A DNA stretch of 64,000 nucleotides from JANQMY01 sp965228775 (GTDB lineage: Bacteria > Pseudomonadota > Alphaproteobacteria > JANQMY01): the NCBI GenBank assembly GCA_965228775.1, contig OZ245840.1, positions 186,001-250,000 on the forward strand, read 5' to 3'. The position numbers were made by a program, and so were the translations under genes. The first letter of the stretch is position 1. The number at the start of each line of letters is the position of its first letter. Of this stretch, positions 41,496 to 50,490 are shown piece after piece. The notes under the pieces are model-generated. The model was not told the origin of the DNA, ran no database searches, and worked only from the letters and a program-made list of their open reading frames with translations.

Positions 41496-41690
41496 GAAGC
41501 CGTTAGTGGAGAAACAGCGGATGAAATAGGTTTGCTACGCACCAAAACACCTTTTACGTCAGCCCAATCGGAGTACGTCTGAATCGGCTAAAAGGCGACA
41601 ACGATTCCAAAATACACGCACTGATTGGTGAAATCCAATCAAATCGAAGATTCTCCCGTTATGGTTTAGATTGATATAGCATAAATCTAC

Positions 41691-41884
41691 TATGCGGTCC
41701 TCCCAGCTTCGACATCTTCTCAAACAGAGCGAATGTAGAAGGCGTAGAGATGTATCTGGAAATCTGATCGGAGTGGCATTTTCGATAACGGGACAAGTCC
41801 CGTCAGCCCATGTTACCATGAAGCGGAAGGAGGCCGCCTGCTCGAATAGGATAGCCGCCGATGACTAAAGAAAATGACTGAAAC
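41691..41884. other. Gene-free stretch upstream of repeat A
   Basis: No convincing ORF. ACGGGA-CAAG-TCCCGT forms a perfect small hairpin near 41790-41805. Together with the terminator at 41901 this could be a plus-strand small RNA, but I see no match to a known family. Confidence 0.3.
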
Positions 41885-41949
41885 AATTGTCATAACATCC
41901 GGCCCGCGATGCGGGCCTTTTGTGTATTTGGAACATGCGATAAGGGCCC
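41885..41949. repeat. Direct repeat A (left of the channel-like gene)
   Basis: Sixty-five bp that recur at 43852-43915, with a 32-bp identical core (41904-41935 versus 43869-43900), a conserved AATTGTxATAACA before it and GCGATA..AGGGCCC after it. The core includes an intrinsic terminator. The two copies bracket about 1.9 kb holding one gene. Confidence 0.75.
41901..41921 (+). terminator. Intrinsic terminator within repeat A
   Basis: GGCCCGC-GAT-GCGGGCC followed by TTTTGTGT, a compact GC-rich stem with T-run on the plus strand. Confidence 0.75.
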
Positions 41950-42061
41950 TCGCGAACAGGTCATGAGAGCTTCAGTCCAAATTGATTTGTAGGGGCTTGG
42001 GTTGACCTGATCGGGCTCAACCTGATGATACCGGCGAACCTCAAAATTAGGCGAGATGGTG

Positions 42062-43438
42062 TCAGTCTTTACTTGATGCCCGGTTGTCCTGCAGCTTTGG
42101 CTGATTATATTCGGAGCATTCTAGTTTTGCTTGTTCCTCTCCTGAGATGTCTCTCTCTTTGGAGAGATCTATCAACACTTTCTTTGCCCCTTCTTTGCCG
42201 TAGCGAAACCAAAGTAGAAATTTTCCAAACACCGGCTCGACGTCAACAATAAATTTCTCAGCAGACTGAAGAGAGATTTCGTAGTGTTTATGAAATTCAC
42301 CACTCAAGTACTTCTGAATTTTTTCAAGATTGTCGACCACTAAGTCGAGATCGTGACTGTAGCGCTCCCGCACGCTTGTTTGGAAGGCGAACACTAACAG
42401 CGTCAGAAGAAGCAATGTACAGAATAACTCTGCATACGTAGCAATAATTGCCAAGAAACCGACAGCCGATAATGCAGATAGTTCATGAGTCATCAATGTT
42501 CCGAAACTGAAACCAAGAAAATTAAAGAAATTTGGCGAGGTTATACCTGCAAAAGAATGAGGAAGGGCGCGCTCTATCCCGAAAAAACAAAGAGCGAATA
42601 ACAAGGTAGTTAGTGCAAATGAATATAGGATCGTGGAGATCAGATAGACGTCAAGTTTGCGGCTTTCCTTTATTTCCTTTAGTTTTTCACCCAAAACAAC
42701 AGCGCCAGAACTAAACACATAGAGTTGCATGATGTTCTGGCGATGCCGCTGATCGAGCTCCTCCGCTGTCAGCCCAACTACATTTTTGCGTCGATCTTCC
42801 AAGCTCTTGTTCGCGTGACTGAATGCCAGAACGACATTTTCGCTGAATGTCGTGAACACTGTGTTGTTCGAAAAAGCTCGTTTGAAACGACGGATGTAGT
42901 GAATCGCCAAATACAAGACCAAATAGGTGATACCCGCCCAAATCATGTAAGGGTTTTGACTTTCGAAAATGATTAACGCAGCACATGCCCCCAGTGAAAA
43001 CAAAAGTAAGTTCAATTTGAACGTTTCGAATGTTGCATGAATTGCCGGTAAAAAAGTGAGCACCACTCCCCAGTTCCTGGAAAGAACAATAGGCATTTTC
43101 CAAACTACTAAAACTAACGGATAAAAGGCGATATACGGAAAAAAAAGATAGAAACGTCGATTGCCAAACACAATCCATGTCAAAGGAAGCACCAGTATAA
43201 GGATGAAAAACGAGTACTTTATGGCTATCTGGATCAATTCATTTTGTGCAGAAAGATAATGCGCAATATCAAAGAAAAAGAGCTGAACAAAAAGAGCCAT
43301 CCAGACAACGATTGCTGTTACCTCACGAACCAACTTCAACGCAAAAGGCAAACGAAATTTTCTCAGCTCTTCGTCAAGATCTTCAAAAAACTCATCTTGC
43401 TCTTTTTGCGCGTCGGGTGGTTTTTTGCTCATAGACAT
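42062..43438 (-). CDS. Channel-like polytopic membrane protein, AT-rich
   Basis: A 458-residue inner-membrane protein, unlike its neighbours in base composition. It has a charged N-terminal head (QDEFFEDLDEELRKFRLP), about five hydrophobic helices (38-190), a cytosolic stretch with a predicted helix, and a C-terminal TM-loop-TM unit: YLISTILYSFALTTLLFALC, a re-entrant NFFNFLGFSFGTLMTHELSA, and LAIIATYAELFCTLLLLTLL. That unit resembles a 2-TM potassium-channel pore, but the TxGYG filter is replaced by TLMTHELSA. A hydrophilic 100-residue tail follows. The function is unknown; it could be a diverged channel or sensor. Confidence 0.55.
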   Translation of the reverse strand: MSMSKKPPDAQKEQDEFFEDLDEELRKFRLPFALKLVREVTAIVVWMALFVQLFFFDIAHYLSAQNELIQIAIKYSFFILILVLPLTWIVFGNRRFYLFFPYIAFYPLVLVVWKMPIVLSRNWGVVLTFLPAIHATFETFKLNLLLFSLGACAALIIFESQNPYMIWAGITYLVLYLAIHYIRRFKRAFSNNTVFTTFSENVVLAFSHANKSLEDRRKNVVGLTAEELDQRHRQNIMQLYVFSSGAVVLGEKLKEIKESRKLDVYLISTILYSFALTTLLFALCFFGIERALPHSFAGITSPNFFNFLGFSFGTLMTHELSALSAVGFLAIIATYAELFCTLLLLTLLVFAFQTSVRERYSHDLDLVVDNLEKIQKYLSGEFHKHYEISLQSAEKFIVDVEPVFGKFLLWFRYGKEGAKKVLIDLSKERDISGEEQAKLECSEYNQPKLQDNRASSKD

Positions 43439-43851
43439 GTTGCTCTGTCAAATACCGCCGGAGATTTGCCACAAAGAAAAAAAGACAAACCACTTGTCCG
43501 AATTTGAGTTTCATGACTTCGACAAAAATTCAAAAAGCTATGAAACATTGGACCAAAACGAATCAGCTAATTTTGGTCCTAAACGATATGCCTCACAACT
43601 ACTACAAGTAGACAATATGAAGAGCTGCCTCCGAATACAGACGAGGGCTCTTAATCGACTTGAAGCTCTCGGTATTGCGTGAGTTGGACTCATTCGGCAT
43701 TCGTTTGTGTGATGTTTCCGATAAAGCCGCCATTGGCTTGTATTGGCTGTTTCCCTAAGAGTTGGATCAAGGGTCGTGGGAATTGTGATATCTTAGGTTC
43801 CACGGGAGGCTTCTTAAGATCGCTTCGAAGCCGATGAAATGGATTGATTGG
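43439..43851. other. Gene-poor stretch between the channel-like gene and repeat B
   Basis: The best plus-strand frame (TTG-started, ending at 43682) reads ...RYASQLLQVDNMKSCLRIQT and may be a fragment; it lacks a ribosome binding site and I do not call it. GGCTTC (43808-43813) and GAAGCC (43827-43832) form a small stem before repeat B. Nothing else is supported. Confidence 0.3.
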
Positions 43852-43915
43852 AATTGTTATAACAGGGTCCGCGATGCGGGCCTTTTGTGTATTTGGAACA
43901 CGCGATAAAGGGCCC
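43852..43915. repeat. Direct repeat B (right of the channel-like gene)
   Basis: The second copy of the element at 41885-41949, sharing a 32-bp identical core and the same orientation, with small indels at both sides. Confidence 0.75.
43866..43886 (+). terminator. Intrinsic terminator within repeat B
   Basis: GGTCCGC-GAT-GCGGGCC then TTTTGTGT. The single C-to-T change against repeat A keeps a G-U pair, so the hairpin is preserved. Confidence 0.7.
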
Positions 43916-44029
43916 GACGGCCAATATTTGGATGAACCCCATGCGCCCATCTGGGCGTGACTTGAAAATAATGGCTGCAAAAGTTTTCAAGGACGCTGTT
44001 GATCCAGTGCGCGACAAAGAGGAGTTCTC

Positions 44030-44443
44030 ATGACAAAAATCGAAGGCGGATGTTTGTGCGGCGCCGTGCGCTACGAAACCGAGACAGAGCCGGTGACCAC
44101 CGCGATCTGCCACTGCCGGAACTGCCAGAAACAAAGCGGCTCTGCGCTCAGCATTATTGTCGGTTTTCCGGCGGGCTCCTTAAGGACCACCGGCAGCAGC
44201 TTGACCGCTTACAAAGATGAAGGGGAAAGCGGGAAGCCGGTCTTGCGTTACTTTTGCAATCTGTGCGGTTCGCCTCTGATTACGCGCGCAGAATTTTCGC
44301 CCGAAGTGGAATTCATCAAAGCCGGAACACTGGATGACCCGTCTTGGCTCAAGCCGGACGCTGCGTTCTGGGGGGAACGTCAGCACGATTGGCTCAAGGG
44401 AAATGCTTCATGGCCGATTTTTCCAAGAAACCCAGAAGGATAA
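44030..44443 (+). CDS. GFA/CENP-V family zinc protein
   Basis: A 137-residue protein of the glutathione-dependent formaldehyde-activating family fold. All zinc-binding cysteine motifs are present: EGGCLCGAVRYE, CHCRNCQKQSG and FCNLCGSPL. Despite the family name, most members are not proven formaldehyde enzymes, and S-hydroxymethyl-glutathione chemistry is uncertain. AAAGAGGAG lies 8 nt before the ATG. It begins 115 bp after repeat B. Confidence 0.88.
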   Translation: MTKIEGGCLCGAVRYETETEPVTTAICHCRNCQKQSGSALSIIVGFPAGSLRTTGSSLTAYKDEGESGKPVLRYFCNLCGSPLITRAEFSPEVEFIKAGTLDDPSWLKPDAAFWGERQHDWLKGNASWPIFPRNPEG

Positions 44444-44579
44444 GGATGACGGCCTTCAATCAAATTTTTTGTAACAATGGCGTAACAGCGTGCCAGTTTC
44501 ACTTTCCGAGGCGCCGTCGATTGCCATATGTATATCCGTTCTTGCGCTTGAAATGGCAATGCACCTATCGGGAGACTGA

Positions 44580-46094
44580 ATGACCGCCCCCCTTCATGAC
44601 AATAAGCTAAAGCGCTGGCAGATCGCGGCCTTTGTCTTGCCCGCAATCCCCATCTCGGCGCTGGGCCTTCCGCTGGTGGTGCACCTCCCATTTTTCTACG
44701 AAAACTACGTTGGCATGAGCGCCGCCACCGTCGGCTATGTGCTCTTCTTCTTGAGATTATGGGATGTTGTCACGGACCCGGTCTTGGGCGTGGTGAGCGA
44801 CCGGTATTCCACCCAATGGGGCCGGCGCCGCCATTGGATCGTTTTGTCGGTCCCCATTATCGCGATCGCCACATACTTCCTTTTCCTTCCCACACCCGGT
44901 GTCGGCGCATTCTATCTGGGTCTGTGGATGTTCATCCTCTATATCGGCTGGACTCTCATCACCATTTCACACATGTCGTGGGGCGCCGAGCTTTCTTCCG
45001 ACTACCACGAACGCAGCCGCATTCAAGGTTGGCGCGAATTTGCTCTGATCGGCGGCATGTTCGGTGTGCTGGCGATGCCCGCCATCATGGAACTGTTTGT
45101 AGACGAGCTGAAGCAGCCCGACATCGTATTTGCTATGGGCATCTTCATCATCGTTTTATTGCCCATTGCCGTGGCCGCCGCCGTTACGCTGGTGGACGAG
45201 CGCCCGGCGCCCCCCAAAGAACCAATCGATTGGCGGGAGGCCCTGCAGGTCATCTCTCGAAACAAACCGCTTCGATATCTTCTCGCCGCCGATTTTCTTC
45301 AGGCTGCGGCAACAGGTGTTACCGGCACGCTCTACTTTTGGTTCGTTCCGCTGGTGCTCCAGATGCACGGCATGGCGAACTTCCTGCTTCTATTCTACTT
45401 CCTTGCCGGTGTGGTCGCCGTCCCTGTATGGATTCAGTTGAGCTACCGTATCGGCAAGCACAAAACCTTTGCCTGGGCCATGTTCTATGGCGCTGCGGCC
45501 GCCCTGCCCTTGTTCATCATTCCGCCGGGCATGTTCTGGGTCACTCTGATTGGTTTTATCCTGTTCGGATTGGCCTATGGCGCTGCGTCATTTCTTTTGC
45601 GGGCGATTATGGCGGACATCAAGGATCAAGACGCGCTGGAATCGGGACAGGATAAAACAGGTATCTATTATTCACTCCTTACACTGACGAATAAGATTGG
45701 TTATGCCACCGCCTTACTGACACTGCCGGTGATCCAATATTTCGGCGTTGAAACAGGGGCCGACGCACAAAACACAGCCACGGGCCTTTTCGCCCTGAAG
45801 TTAATCTATATCGGCGTGCCCGCCGCATTACTGGTGCTTGCAGGGTGGATCATGTGGGATTTCCCGCTTGATCAGCGCACCCAAGAGGGCCTGCAGGACG
45901 CATTGCAAAGCAGGCAGCCCAATCTTGCTTTCGCAAAAGGGGGCGACAAACCCGGCGTGGTTATCGGTGGGGCTGCAACTCAGCCCATGCCAAGCCTATC
46001 GGCTGCAGGGGTCACAGCAGAAGAAAAGGCTGCCGCGACGGCGCAAAAGCCAAGCGACAGCAAACAAGAAAACGAACCGTCAGAGAAGTCATGA
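44580..46094 (+). CDS. MFS transporter, GPH/MFS_2 type
   Basis: A 504-residue carrier of the same branch as the one at 13098. Signatures are FLRLWDVVTDPVLGVVSDR, WGRRRHWIVLSVPI and MSWGAELSSDYHERSRIQGWR. A long hydrophilic Ala/Gln/Ser-rich tail (about 60 residues) follows the last helix. The substrate is unknown. GGGAG precedes the ATG by 5 nt. Its stop overlaps the mazG start (ATGA), so the two are translationally coupled. An 8-bp inverted repeat (ATTGCCAT/ATGGCAAT, 44520-44560) lies in the leader. Confidence 0.85.
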   Translation: MTAPLHDNKLKRWQIAAFVLPAIPISALGLPLVVHLPFFYENYVGMSAATVGYVLFFLRLWDVVTDPVLGVVSDRYSTQWGRRRHWIVLSVPIIAIATYFLFLPTPGVGAFYLGLWMFILYIGWTLITISHMSWGAELSSDYHERSRIQGWREFALIGGMFGVLAMPAIMELFVDELKQPDIVFAMGIFIIVLLPIAVAAAVTLVDERPAPPKEPIDWREALQVISRNKPLRYLLAADFLQAAATGVTGTLYFWFVPLVLQMHGMANFLLLFYFLAGVVAVPVWIQLSYRIGKHKTFAWAMFYGAAAALPLFIIPPGMFWVTLIGFILFGLAYGAASFLLRAIMADIKDQDALESGQDKTGIYYSLLTLTNKIGYATALLTLPVIQYFGVETGADAQNTATGLFALKLIYIGVPAALLVLAGWIMWDFPLDQRTQEGLQDALQSRQPNLAFAKGGDKPGVVIGGAATQPMPSLSAAGVTAEEKAAATAQKPSDSKQENEPSEKS

Positions 46095-46915
46095 CCACAA
46101 CTGCCCCGCCCTCAAAGTCCGCAAAAATCGAGACGCTGCTGGAGATCATGGCGCGCCTGCGCAATCCAGATGGCGGCTGTCCCTGGGACTTGGAACAGAC
46201 TTTCAAGACCATAGCCCCCTACACCATCGAAGAAGCGTACGAAGTGGCGGATGCCATCGAGCAGGATAACCCGGACGCCATCAAGGACGAACTAGGCGAC
46301 CTTCTGTTCCAAGTGGTGTTTCATGCGCAAATGGCATCCGAGGCGGGGCAATTCACGTTCGATGACGTGGCGGGCGCCATAAGCGAAAAAATGATCCGGC
46401 GCCATCCTCATGTATTTGCTGACGCGGATGAGCGCTCGGCCGACGCGCAAACCTTTGCATGGGAAGAACAGAAAGCAGCTGAGCGGAAAGCCAAGGGTAA
46501 AGACGCCAGCGTATTGGATGATGTGCCAACCGGACTGCCTGCGCTGACCCGTGCCGTCAAACTCCAAAAGCGCACTGCGCGGGTTGGTTTTGACTGGTCC
46601 GAAGCCGCCCCGATTTTCGAGAAACTCAATGAAGAAGTTGGCGAGCTGAAACACGAAATGGCCAATGGCGCGGACCCCGCGCGTCTGGAAGACGAAATGG
46701 GGGATGTTCTTTTCGTTGTCGCCAATCTCTGCCGCCACCTAAAAGTCGATCCAGAGGCGGCTCTGCGCAGCACCAACACTAAATTCGACCGCCGTTTCCG
46801 TCAGGTGGAACAACGGCTGGTACAATCGGGAACGTCTGCTGAGGACGCAGACTTGGATGAAATGGAGGCGTTATGGCAACAGATCAAAAAGGAGGAACAC
46901 GCCTCAGAACTGTAA
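46091..46915 (+). CDS. mazG: Nucleoside triphosphate pyrophosphohydrolase MazG
   Basis: A 274-residue protein with two MazG repeats. The first carries EEAYEVADAI and DELGDLLFQVVFHAQ, the second EEVGELKHEM and DEMGDVLFVVANLCRHL; the EExxE and ExxD Mg-binding residues are intact in both. The enzyme hydrolyses (d)NTPs to monophosphates and PPi, removing aberrant nucleotides and lowering ppGpp-linked stress in E. coli. It overlaps the MFS gene by 4 bp and the convergent phosphatase gene by 12 bp. Confidence 0.93.
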   Translation: MTTTAPPSKSAKIETLLEIMARLRNPDGGCPWDLEQTFKTIAPYTIEEAYEVADAIEQDNPDAIKDELGDLLFQVVFHAQMASEAGQFTFDDVAGAISEKMIRRHPHVFADADERSADAQTFAWEEQKAAERKAKGKDASVLDDVPTGLPALTRAVKLQKRTARVGFDWSEAAPIFEKLNEEVGELKHEMANGADPARLEDEMGDVLFVVANLCRHLKVDPEAALRSTNTKFDRRFRQVEQRLVQSGTSAEDADLDEMEALWQQIKKEEHASEL

Positions 46916-47719
46916 ATCACCAATGATGTCGGTATGTACGCGGTCCCAGACGGATTGGGAACTGGCAGCTAAAAGACCCAACCGGTCGCCTCGGTCAACC
47001 TCATAGCGTTCTTTGTTGTTCGTGAACGCCGTATGGCCGCCCGCTTCCTCAAGAATGAGGGCACCGGCGGCATGATCCCAAGGTTTGGTGCGGCCATAAA
47101 AGGCACAATCCAGCTCGCCGCGCGCAAGTTTTTGATAGACGAGGCCCGCACAATAGAGGGGCTCGTTGGATTTGAATATTTTGGCCCTTTCCAATAATTC
47201 GGGCCGCCGCTCTTTGACAAGTTTACCAGTGTGGATCGCGGCGTTCATCGCCGGAAGGTCGTGCGTTGTGGACGCGGCCAAGCGGGCCGCGCCTTCATAG
47301 GCCCCACTGCCCTTCTCGGCAATGGTCATCCGTCCTTCCGTAGGCTGATAAATCCATCCAGCGATGGTTTCGCCGGCTTTCGCTAATGCAACGATCACAA
47401 CAAATTCGGGAGAGTCTTCAGCAAAGTTCTTCGTGCCGTCAACCGGATCAATGATCCAAACAGGATCCGGACTATCCAATAAGTCCAGCAGTTGCGGGGT
47501 TTCATGAACCGCCTCCTCGCCAATGACCTTGCTGCCCGGCAGAAGATCTTTTAGCTGAGGCGTCAGCGCTTTCTCGGCCTCAATATCGGCGATAGTAACG
47601 GGGTCTCCGCCACCTTTATCTTCGATTTCTTCGTCCGATAACTGACGAAATCGCGGCAATATCTTGTCTGCCGCCACTTCAACAATAAGGCTTGCCGCCT
47701 TCTCTGACAAAGAACTCAT
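46904..47719 (-). CDS. Inositol-monophosphatase/CysQ family phosphatase
   Basis: A 271-residue Li-sensitive-phosphatase-fold protein: GGDPVTIADIEAEKAL, VIGEEAVHETP (metal-ligand Glu), the central WIIDPVDGTKNFAEDSPEF and the C-terminal KPWDHAAGALILEEAGGH. These motifs serve IMPases, 3'(2'),5'-bisphosphate nucleotidases and histidinol-phosphatase-like enzymes, and I cannot fix the substrate. The gene start overlaps the hflX stop by 4 bp, so it is at the end of the hfq-hflX cluster. Confidence 0.85.
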   Translation of the reverse strand: MSSLSEKAASLIVEVAADKILPRFRQLSDEEIEDKGGGDPVTIADIEAEKALTPQLKDLLPGSKVIGEEAVHETPQLLDLLDSPDPVWIIDPVDGTKNFAEDSPEFVVIVALAKAGETIAGWIYQPTEGRMTIAEKGSGAYEGAARLAASTTHDLPAMNAAIHTGKLVKERRPELLERAKIFKSNEPLYCAGLVYQKLARGELDCAFYGRTKPWDHAAGALILEEAGGHTAFTNNKERYEVDRGDRLGLLAASSQSVWDRVHTDIIGDLQF

Positions 47720-49116
47720 GCGGTCGCCGCTTTTCCTTCCTGGGATGCGGCGCCAATCTGAAAGACACAGGTTGCAGGCATTTTACCCCGTAACCGGTTG
47801 AGGTTTTCCTCATCGATATTCACAGAAAGCGTCGTCATCCCATCCTCGTCTGCTTCCCGGTGGTATACATCGGCATGACGATAGAGCCAAGCAATTAGAG
47901 CGCTTTCTTCCGGCGGCAGCGAGATGCTCACCATGTGTTGCGTGCTGGCAAGGACCTCTTCAATAACCGCCAGCAGGTCTTCCACACCTTCTCCGTTGGC
48001 GGCTGACATGAGGACGGTTTTTGTTCTAGACAGTTTCGACGTCTGTCTTTGACGGGAGTCGAGATAAAGCCGGTCTTCTTCGTCCAAGAGGTCAATTTTG
48101 TTTTGCACCTCGATGAAATGGCGCTCCTCCTGATCGGGGGTAATCCCAAGCTCTTCCAATATGGTCAAGACATCTTGCCGCTGAGCGACCGTGTCATCAT
48201 CGGCCATATTCCGTACATGGATGATCACATCGGCTTCCAGAACCTCTTCCAAGGTCGCACGGAACGCCGCGATCAATTGGGTCGGCAAATCGGATACGAA
48301 TCCCACCGTGTCGGACAAAATCACTTGGCGTCCGCTTGGCAGTTCAAGCTGCCGCATGGTCGGATCCAGCGTTGCGAAAAGCTGGTCTTTGGCAAGAACT
48401 TTTGACTCTGTCAGCAAGTTGAACAAAGTCGACTTGCCGGCATTTGTGTACCCCACAAGCGCTACGATGGGATATGGCACTTTTTTGCGGGCTTTGCGGT
48501 GCAATTGCCGCGTCTTCACGACACTTTCCAATTGCCGCTTGAGCTTTGCGATTTTGTCGTCGATGACCCGGCGGTCGGCCTCGATCTGCGTTTCACCCGG
48601 CCCACCCAGGAAGCCCGCGCCGCCACGCTGCCGTTCCAAGTGTGTCCAGGAGCGTACCAGGCGACTCTTTTGGTAGGTCAGATGGGCCAGCTCGACTTGT
48701 AACCGCCCCTCCCGAGTTGCCGCGCGGGCACCGAAGATCTCCAGGATCAAGCCTGTGCGATCGATGACTTTACAGCCGAACGCTTTCTCAAGATTGCGCT
48801 GCTGAATCGGAGAGAGGCTGGTGTTAATGACCACCAGTCCAATTTTTTCTTCAGCTATTCTCTCGTGCAGACCTTCTACTTGCCCTGACTTCAGGAATGT
48901 AGATGGCCGGATTTGATCAATCTGGAGTGTGATCAGATCGACAATATCCAGCTCAATAGCCCGAGACAGCCCGAGGATCTCGGACCGTTGCGCATCATCA
49001 GACCGTGGCGGCACAGCCCCTTCCCGGTTGAAGGAACTGCGCACGACCACATGAACAACAAGACATCGTGTTTCTTGTTGTTTGGTCTCAAAGAATTCGT
49101 GTTTTCGTCGGCTCAT
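47716..49116 (-). CDS. hflX: GTPase HflX
   Basis: A 466-residue protein with the HflX N-terminal domain (LSRAIELDIVDLITLQIDQI, PSTFLKSGQVEGL), a coiled linker containing GGAGFLGGPGETQIEADRR, and the G domain: G1 GYTNAGKSTLF, G3 DTVGFVSDLP, G4 NKID. HflX splits stalled or idle ribosomes under stress. It lies 51 bp after hfq and overlaps the following phosphatase gene, the common alphaproteobacterial order. Confidence 0.95.
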   Translation of the reverse strand: MSRRKHEFFETKQQETRCLVVHVVVRSSFNREGAVPPRSDDAQRSEILGLSRAIELDIVDLITLQIDQIRPSTFLKSGQVEGLHERIAEEKIGLVVINTSLSPIQQRNLEKAFGCKVIDRTGLILEIFGARAATREGRLQVELAHLTYQKSRLVRSWTHLERQRGGAGFLGGPGETQIEADRRVIDDKIAKLKRQLESVVKTRQLHRKARKKVPYPIVALVGYTNAGKSTLFNLLTESKVLAKDQLFATLDPTMRQLELPSGRQVILSDTVGFVSDLPTQLIAAFRATLEEVLEADVIIHVRNMADDDTVAQRQDVLTILEELGITPDQEERHFIEVQNKIDLLDEEDRLYLDSRQRQTSKLSRTKTVLMSAANGEGVEDLLAVIEEVLASTQHMVSISLPPEESALIAWLYRHADVYHREADEDGMTTLSVNIDEENLNRLRGKMPATCVFQIGAASQEGKAATA

Positions 49117-49167
49117 CGTTAACTCAGCGAATGGGCATTAAGCCCACCGCGTCGCGGCTGCCGAACT

Positions 49168-49425
49168 TTATTCCGACTGTGCGGATTGCTCGACTTCCGG
49201 CTCGAAAAGTTGCACAGGCGTCGATGGCATTACTGTTGAAATCGCGTGCTTGTACACAAGCTGCGAATTCCCGTCACGCCGCAACAAGACACAGAAGTTA
49301 TCGAACCAGGTGATGACACCTTGGAGTTTAACCCCATTGATCAGGAATACGGTGAGCGGTGTTTTGCTTTTTCTAACGCTGTTTAAAAAAGTATCTTGCA
49401 AATTCTGAATCTTCTCAGAAGACAT
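49168..49425 (-). CDS. hfq: RNA chaperone Hfq
   Basis: From ATG 49425 the protein has 85 residues, the usual length; the frame upstream does not resemble Hfq. The Sm1 motif is KTPLTVFLINGVKLQGVITW and FDNFCVLLRRDG, and the Sm2 motif is the diagnostic YKHAISTVMP. It forms a hexamer that pairs small RNAs with messages. It is followed by hflX. Confidence 0.96.
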   Translation of the reverse strand: MSSEKIQNLQDTFLNSVRKSKTPLTVFLINGVKLQGVITWFDNFCVLLRRDGNSQLVYKHAISTVMPSTPVQLFEPEVEQSAQSE

Positions 49426-49611
49426 GGGTGAACCCCATTTTATCGTTTGGCCCAAATATGCGTTGGTGCTTTTGCTTTCTTCGATGCTTTTCTTCCGGCA
49501 TGAAACGCAACGCGCCGTACGCACGTAAAAGATGATACACCAACACACTTGCTGCAAGTGCGAAACCTCCGAAAAGCGCCTTTTTTCGCTTTTTTGTGAG
49601 TGTTGTCACGC

Positions 49612-50469
49612 TTATGTCGCCCCAAGGGTTGCATGGTATCTTTCCTGCAACAACCTAGTCACGAGGCCGGGTTTTCCATCGCCTATTTTACGGGCATTTA
49701 TGGACACGACCGGGGTTACCGGATTGTTCGCGCTGGTTAGAAACGCTTCCGCGGCCCCTTCCGCCTCTTCCAAAGTGAAGGCTCTTTCCTCAAACGCAAT
49801 GTTTTGCTGGTGAATGGCGCGTATCAAATTAAGACGTGTAACCCCCGGAAGGATGTCATGGGACAATGGTCGGGTTATGACGCCCCCCTCTGCTGAAACG
49901 ATCCAAGCGGATGAACTGGTTCCCTCTGTAATGAAACCATCCGCATCCACAAGCCAAGCTTCGGTGGCACCGGCATCCGCCGCTTCTTGTTTCGCAAGCA
50001 CATTCGCCAGCAAGTTCGTGGACTTTATGTCGCGCCGCTGCCACCGAAGGTCAGGTCTTGTTATAACACTGACACCCTCTTTTAAGACCTTGGCTTGCTC
50101 ATCATTTGTCCGCTGTTTTCCCGTAACAATAAGACTTGCACGGACAGTCTTGCTCGGAAACTTGTGAGCTCGTGGCGCCACGCCGCGCGTTACTTGAATG
50201 TAGATCAAACCATCGCGCACATAATTTCGTCGCCGTATTTGATCGACAATTACGCACAACCCCTTGTCCGAAACCGGCGCAGCTATCCTAAGTTCGTCTA
50301 AAGATCTGCTTAGGCGTGCCAAATGATCTTCGTACTCAATGAGGGCTCCATTCCGAATAGCGATGACTTCATACACGCTGTCGCCAAATTGAAGTCCGCG
50401 ATCATCGATAGAGACCGATGCATCGCCATACGGAACGTAGCGTCCATTGACATAAGCAATACGTTGCAT
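49612..50469 (-). CDS. D-amino-acid-transaminase-like class IV aminotransferase
   Basis: A 285-residue fold-type IV PLP enzyme. Motifs are YVNGRYVPYGDASVSIDDRG, RGLQFGDSVYEV, the PLP Lys in RRDIKSTNLLANVLAKQ, and a C-terminal DGFITEGTSSSAW block plus SHDILPGVTR for the phosphate. The layout and length match D-alanine transaminase (Dat) of alphaproteobacteria more than branched-chain enzymes, but the family includes aminodeoxychorismate lyase and others. It sits 22 bp after trkH. Confidence 0.85.
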   Translation of the reverse strand: MQRIAYVNGRYVPYGDASVSIDDRGLQFGDSVYEVIAIRNGALIEYEDHLARLSRSLDELRIAAPVSDKGLCVIVDQIRRRNYVRDGLIYIQVTRGVAPRAHKFPSKTVRASLIVTGKQRTNDEQAKVLKEGVSVITRPDLRWQRRDIKSTNLLANVLAKQEAADAGATEAWLVDADGFITEGTSSSAWIVSAEGGVITRPLSHDILPGVTRLNLIRAIHQQNIAFEERAFTLEEAEGAAEAFLTSANNPVTPVVSINARKIGDGKPGLVTRLLQERYHATLGAT

Positions 50470-50490
50470 TTTCCGTCGCGCCCTTATGCG

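Larger units (their letters stand above)
38190..41690. repeat. Tandem duplication of a kinase-regulator locus
   Basis: The block 38190-39900 (start of the regulator gene, kinase copy 1, its leader) is repeated at about 39957-41690 (regulator remnant, kinase copy 2, its leader). The leaders still align (AATACACGCA..GATTGGTGA.. then a small hairpin), so the unit included the promoter region. 41496-41690 thus holds the copy-2 leader, not a gene. Confidence 0.8.

Noticed and set aside
41559..41819. 86-codon minus-strand ORF upstream of kinase copy 2
   Set aside because: It covers the duplicated leader, shows no protein-like pattern or ribosome binding site, and has no counterpart in the copy-1 leader.
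41874..41966. 30-codon ORF running through repeat A
   Set aside because: The frame is not kept in repeat B, where a 2-bp difference shifts it, whereas the hairpin with T-run is kept in both. The element reads better as a terminator than as coding.
43425..43682. 85-codon plus-strand ORF next to the channel-like gene
   Set aside because: It starts with TTG inside the opposite gene without a Shine-Dalgarno. Its second half looks faintly protein-like, but not enough to call a gene.
43690..43980. 96-codon minus-strand ORF across repeat B
   Set aside because: It crosses the terminator-bearing repeat and ends against the GFA leader; composition and lack of a start site argue for a chance frame.
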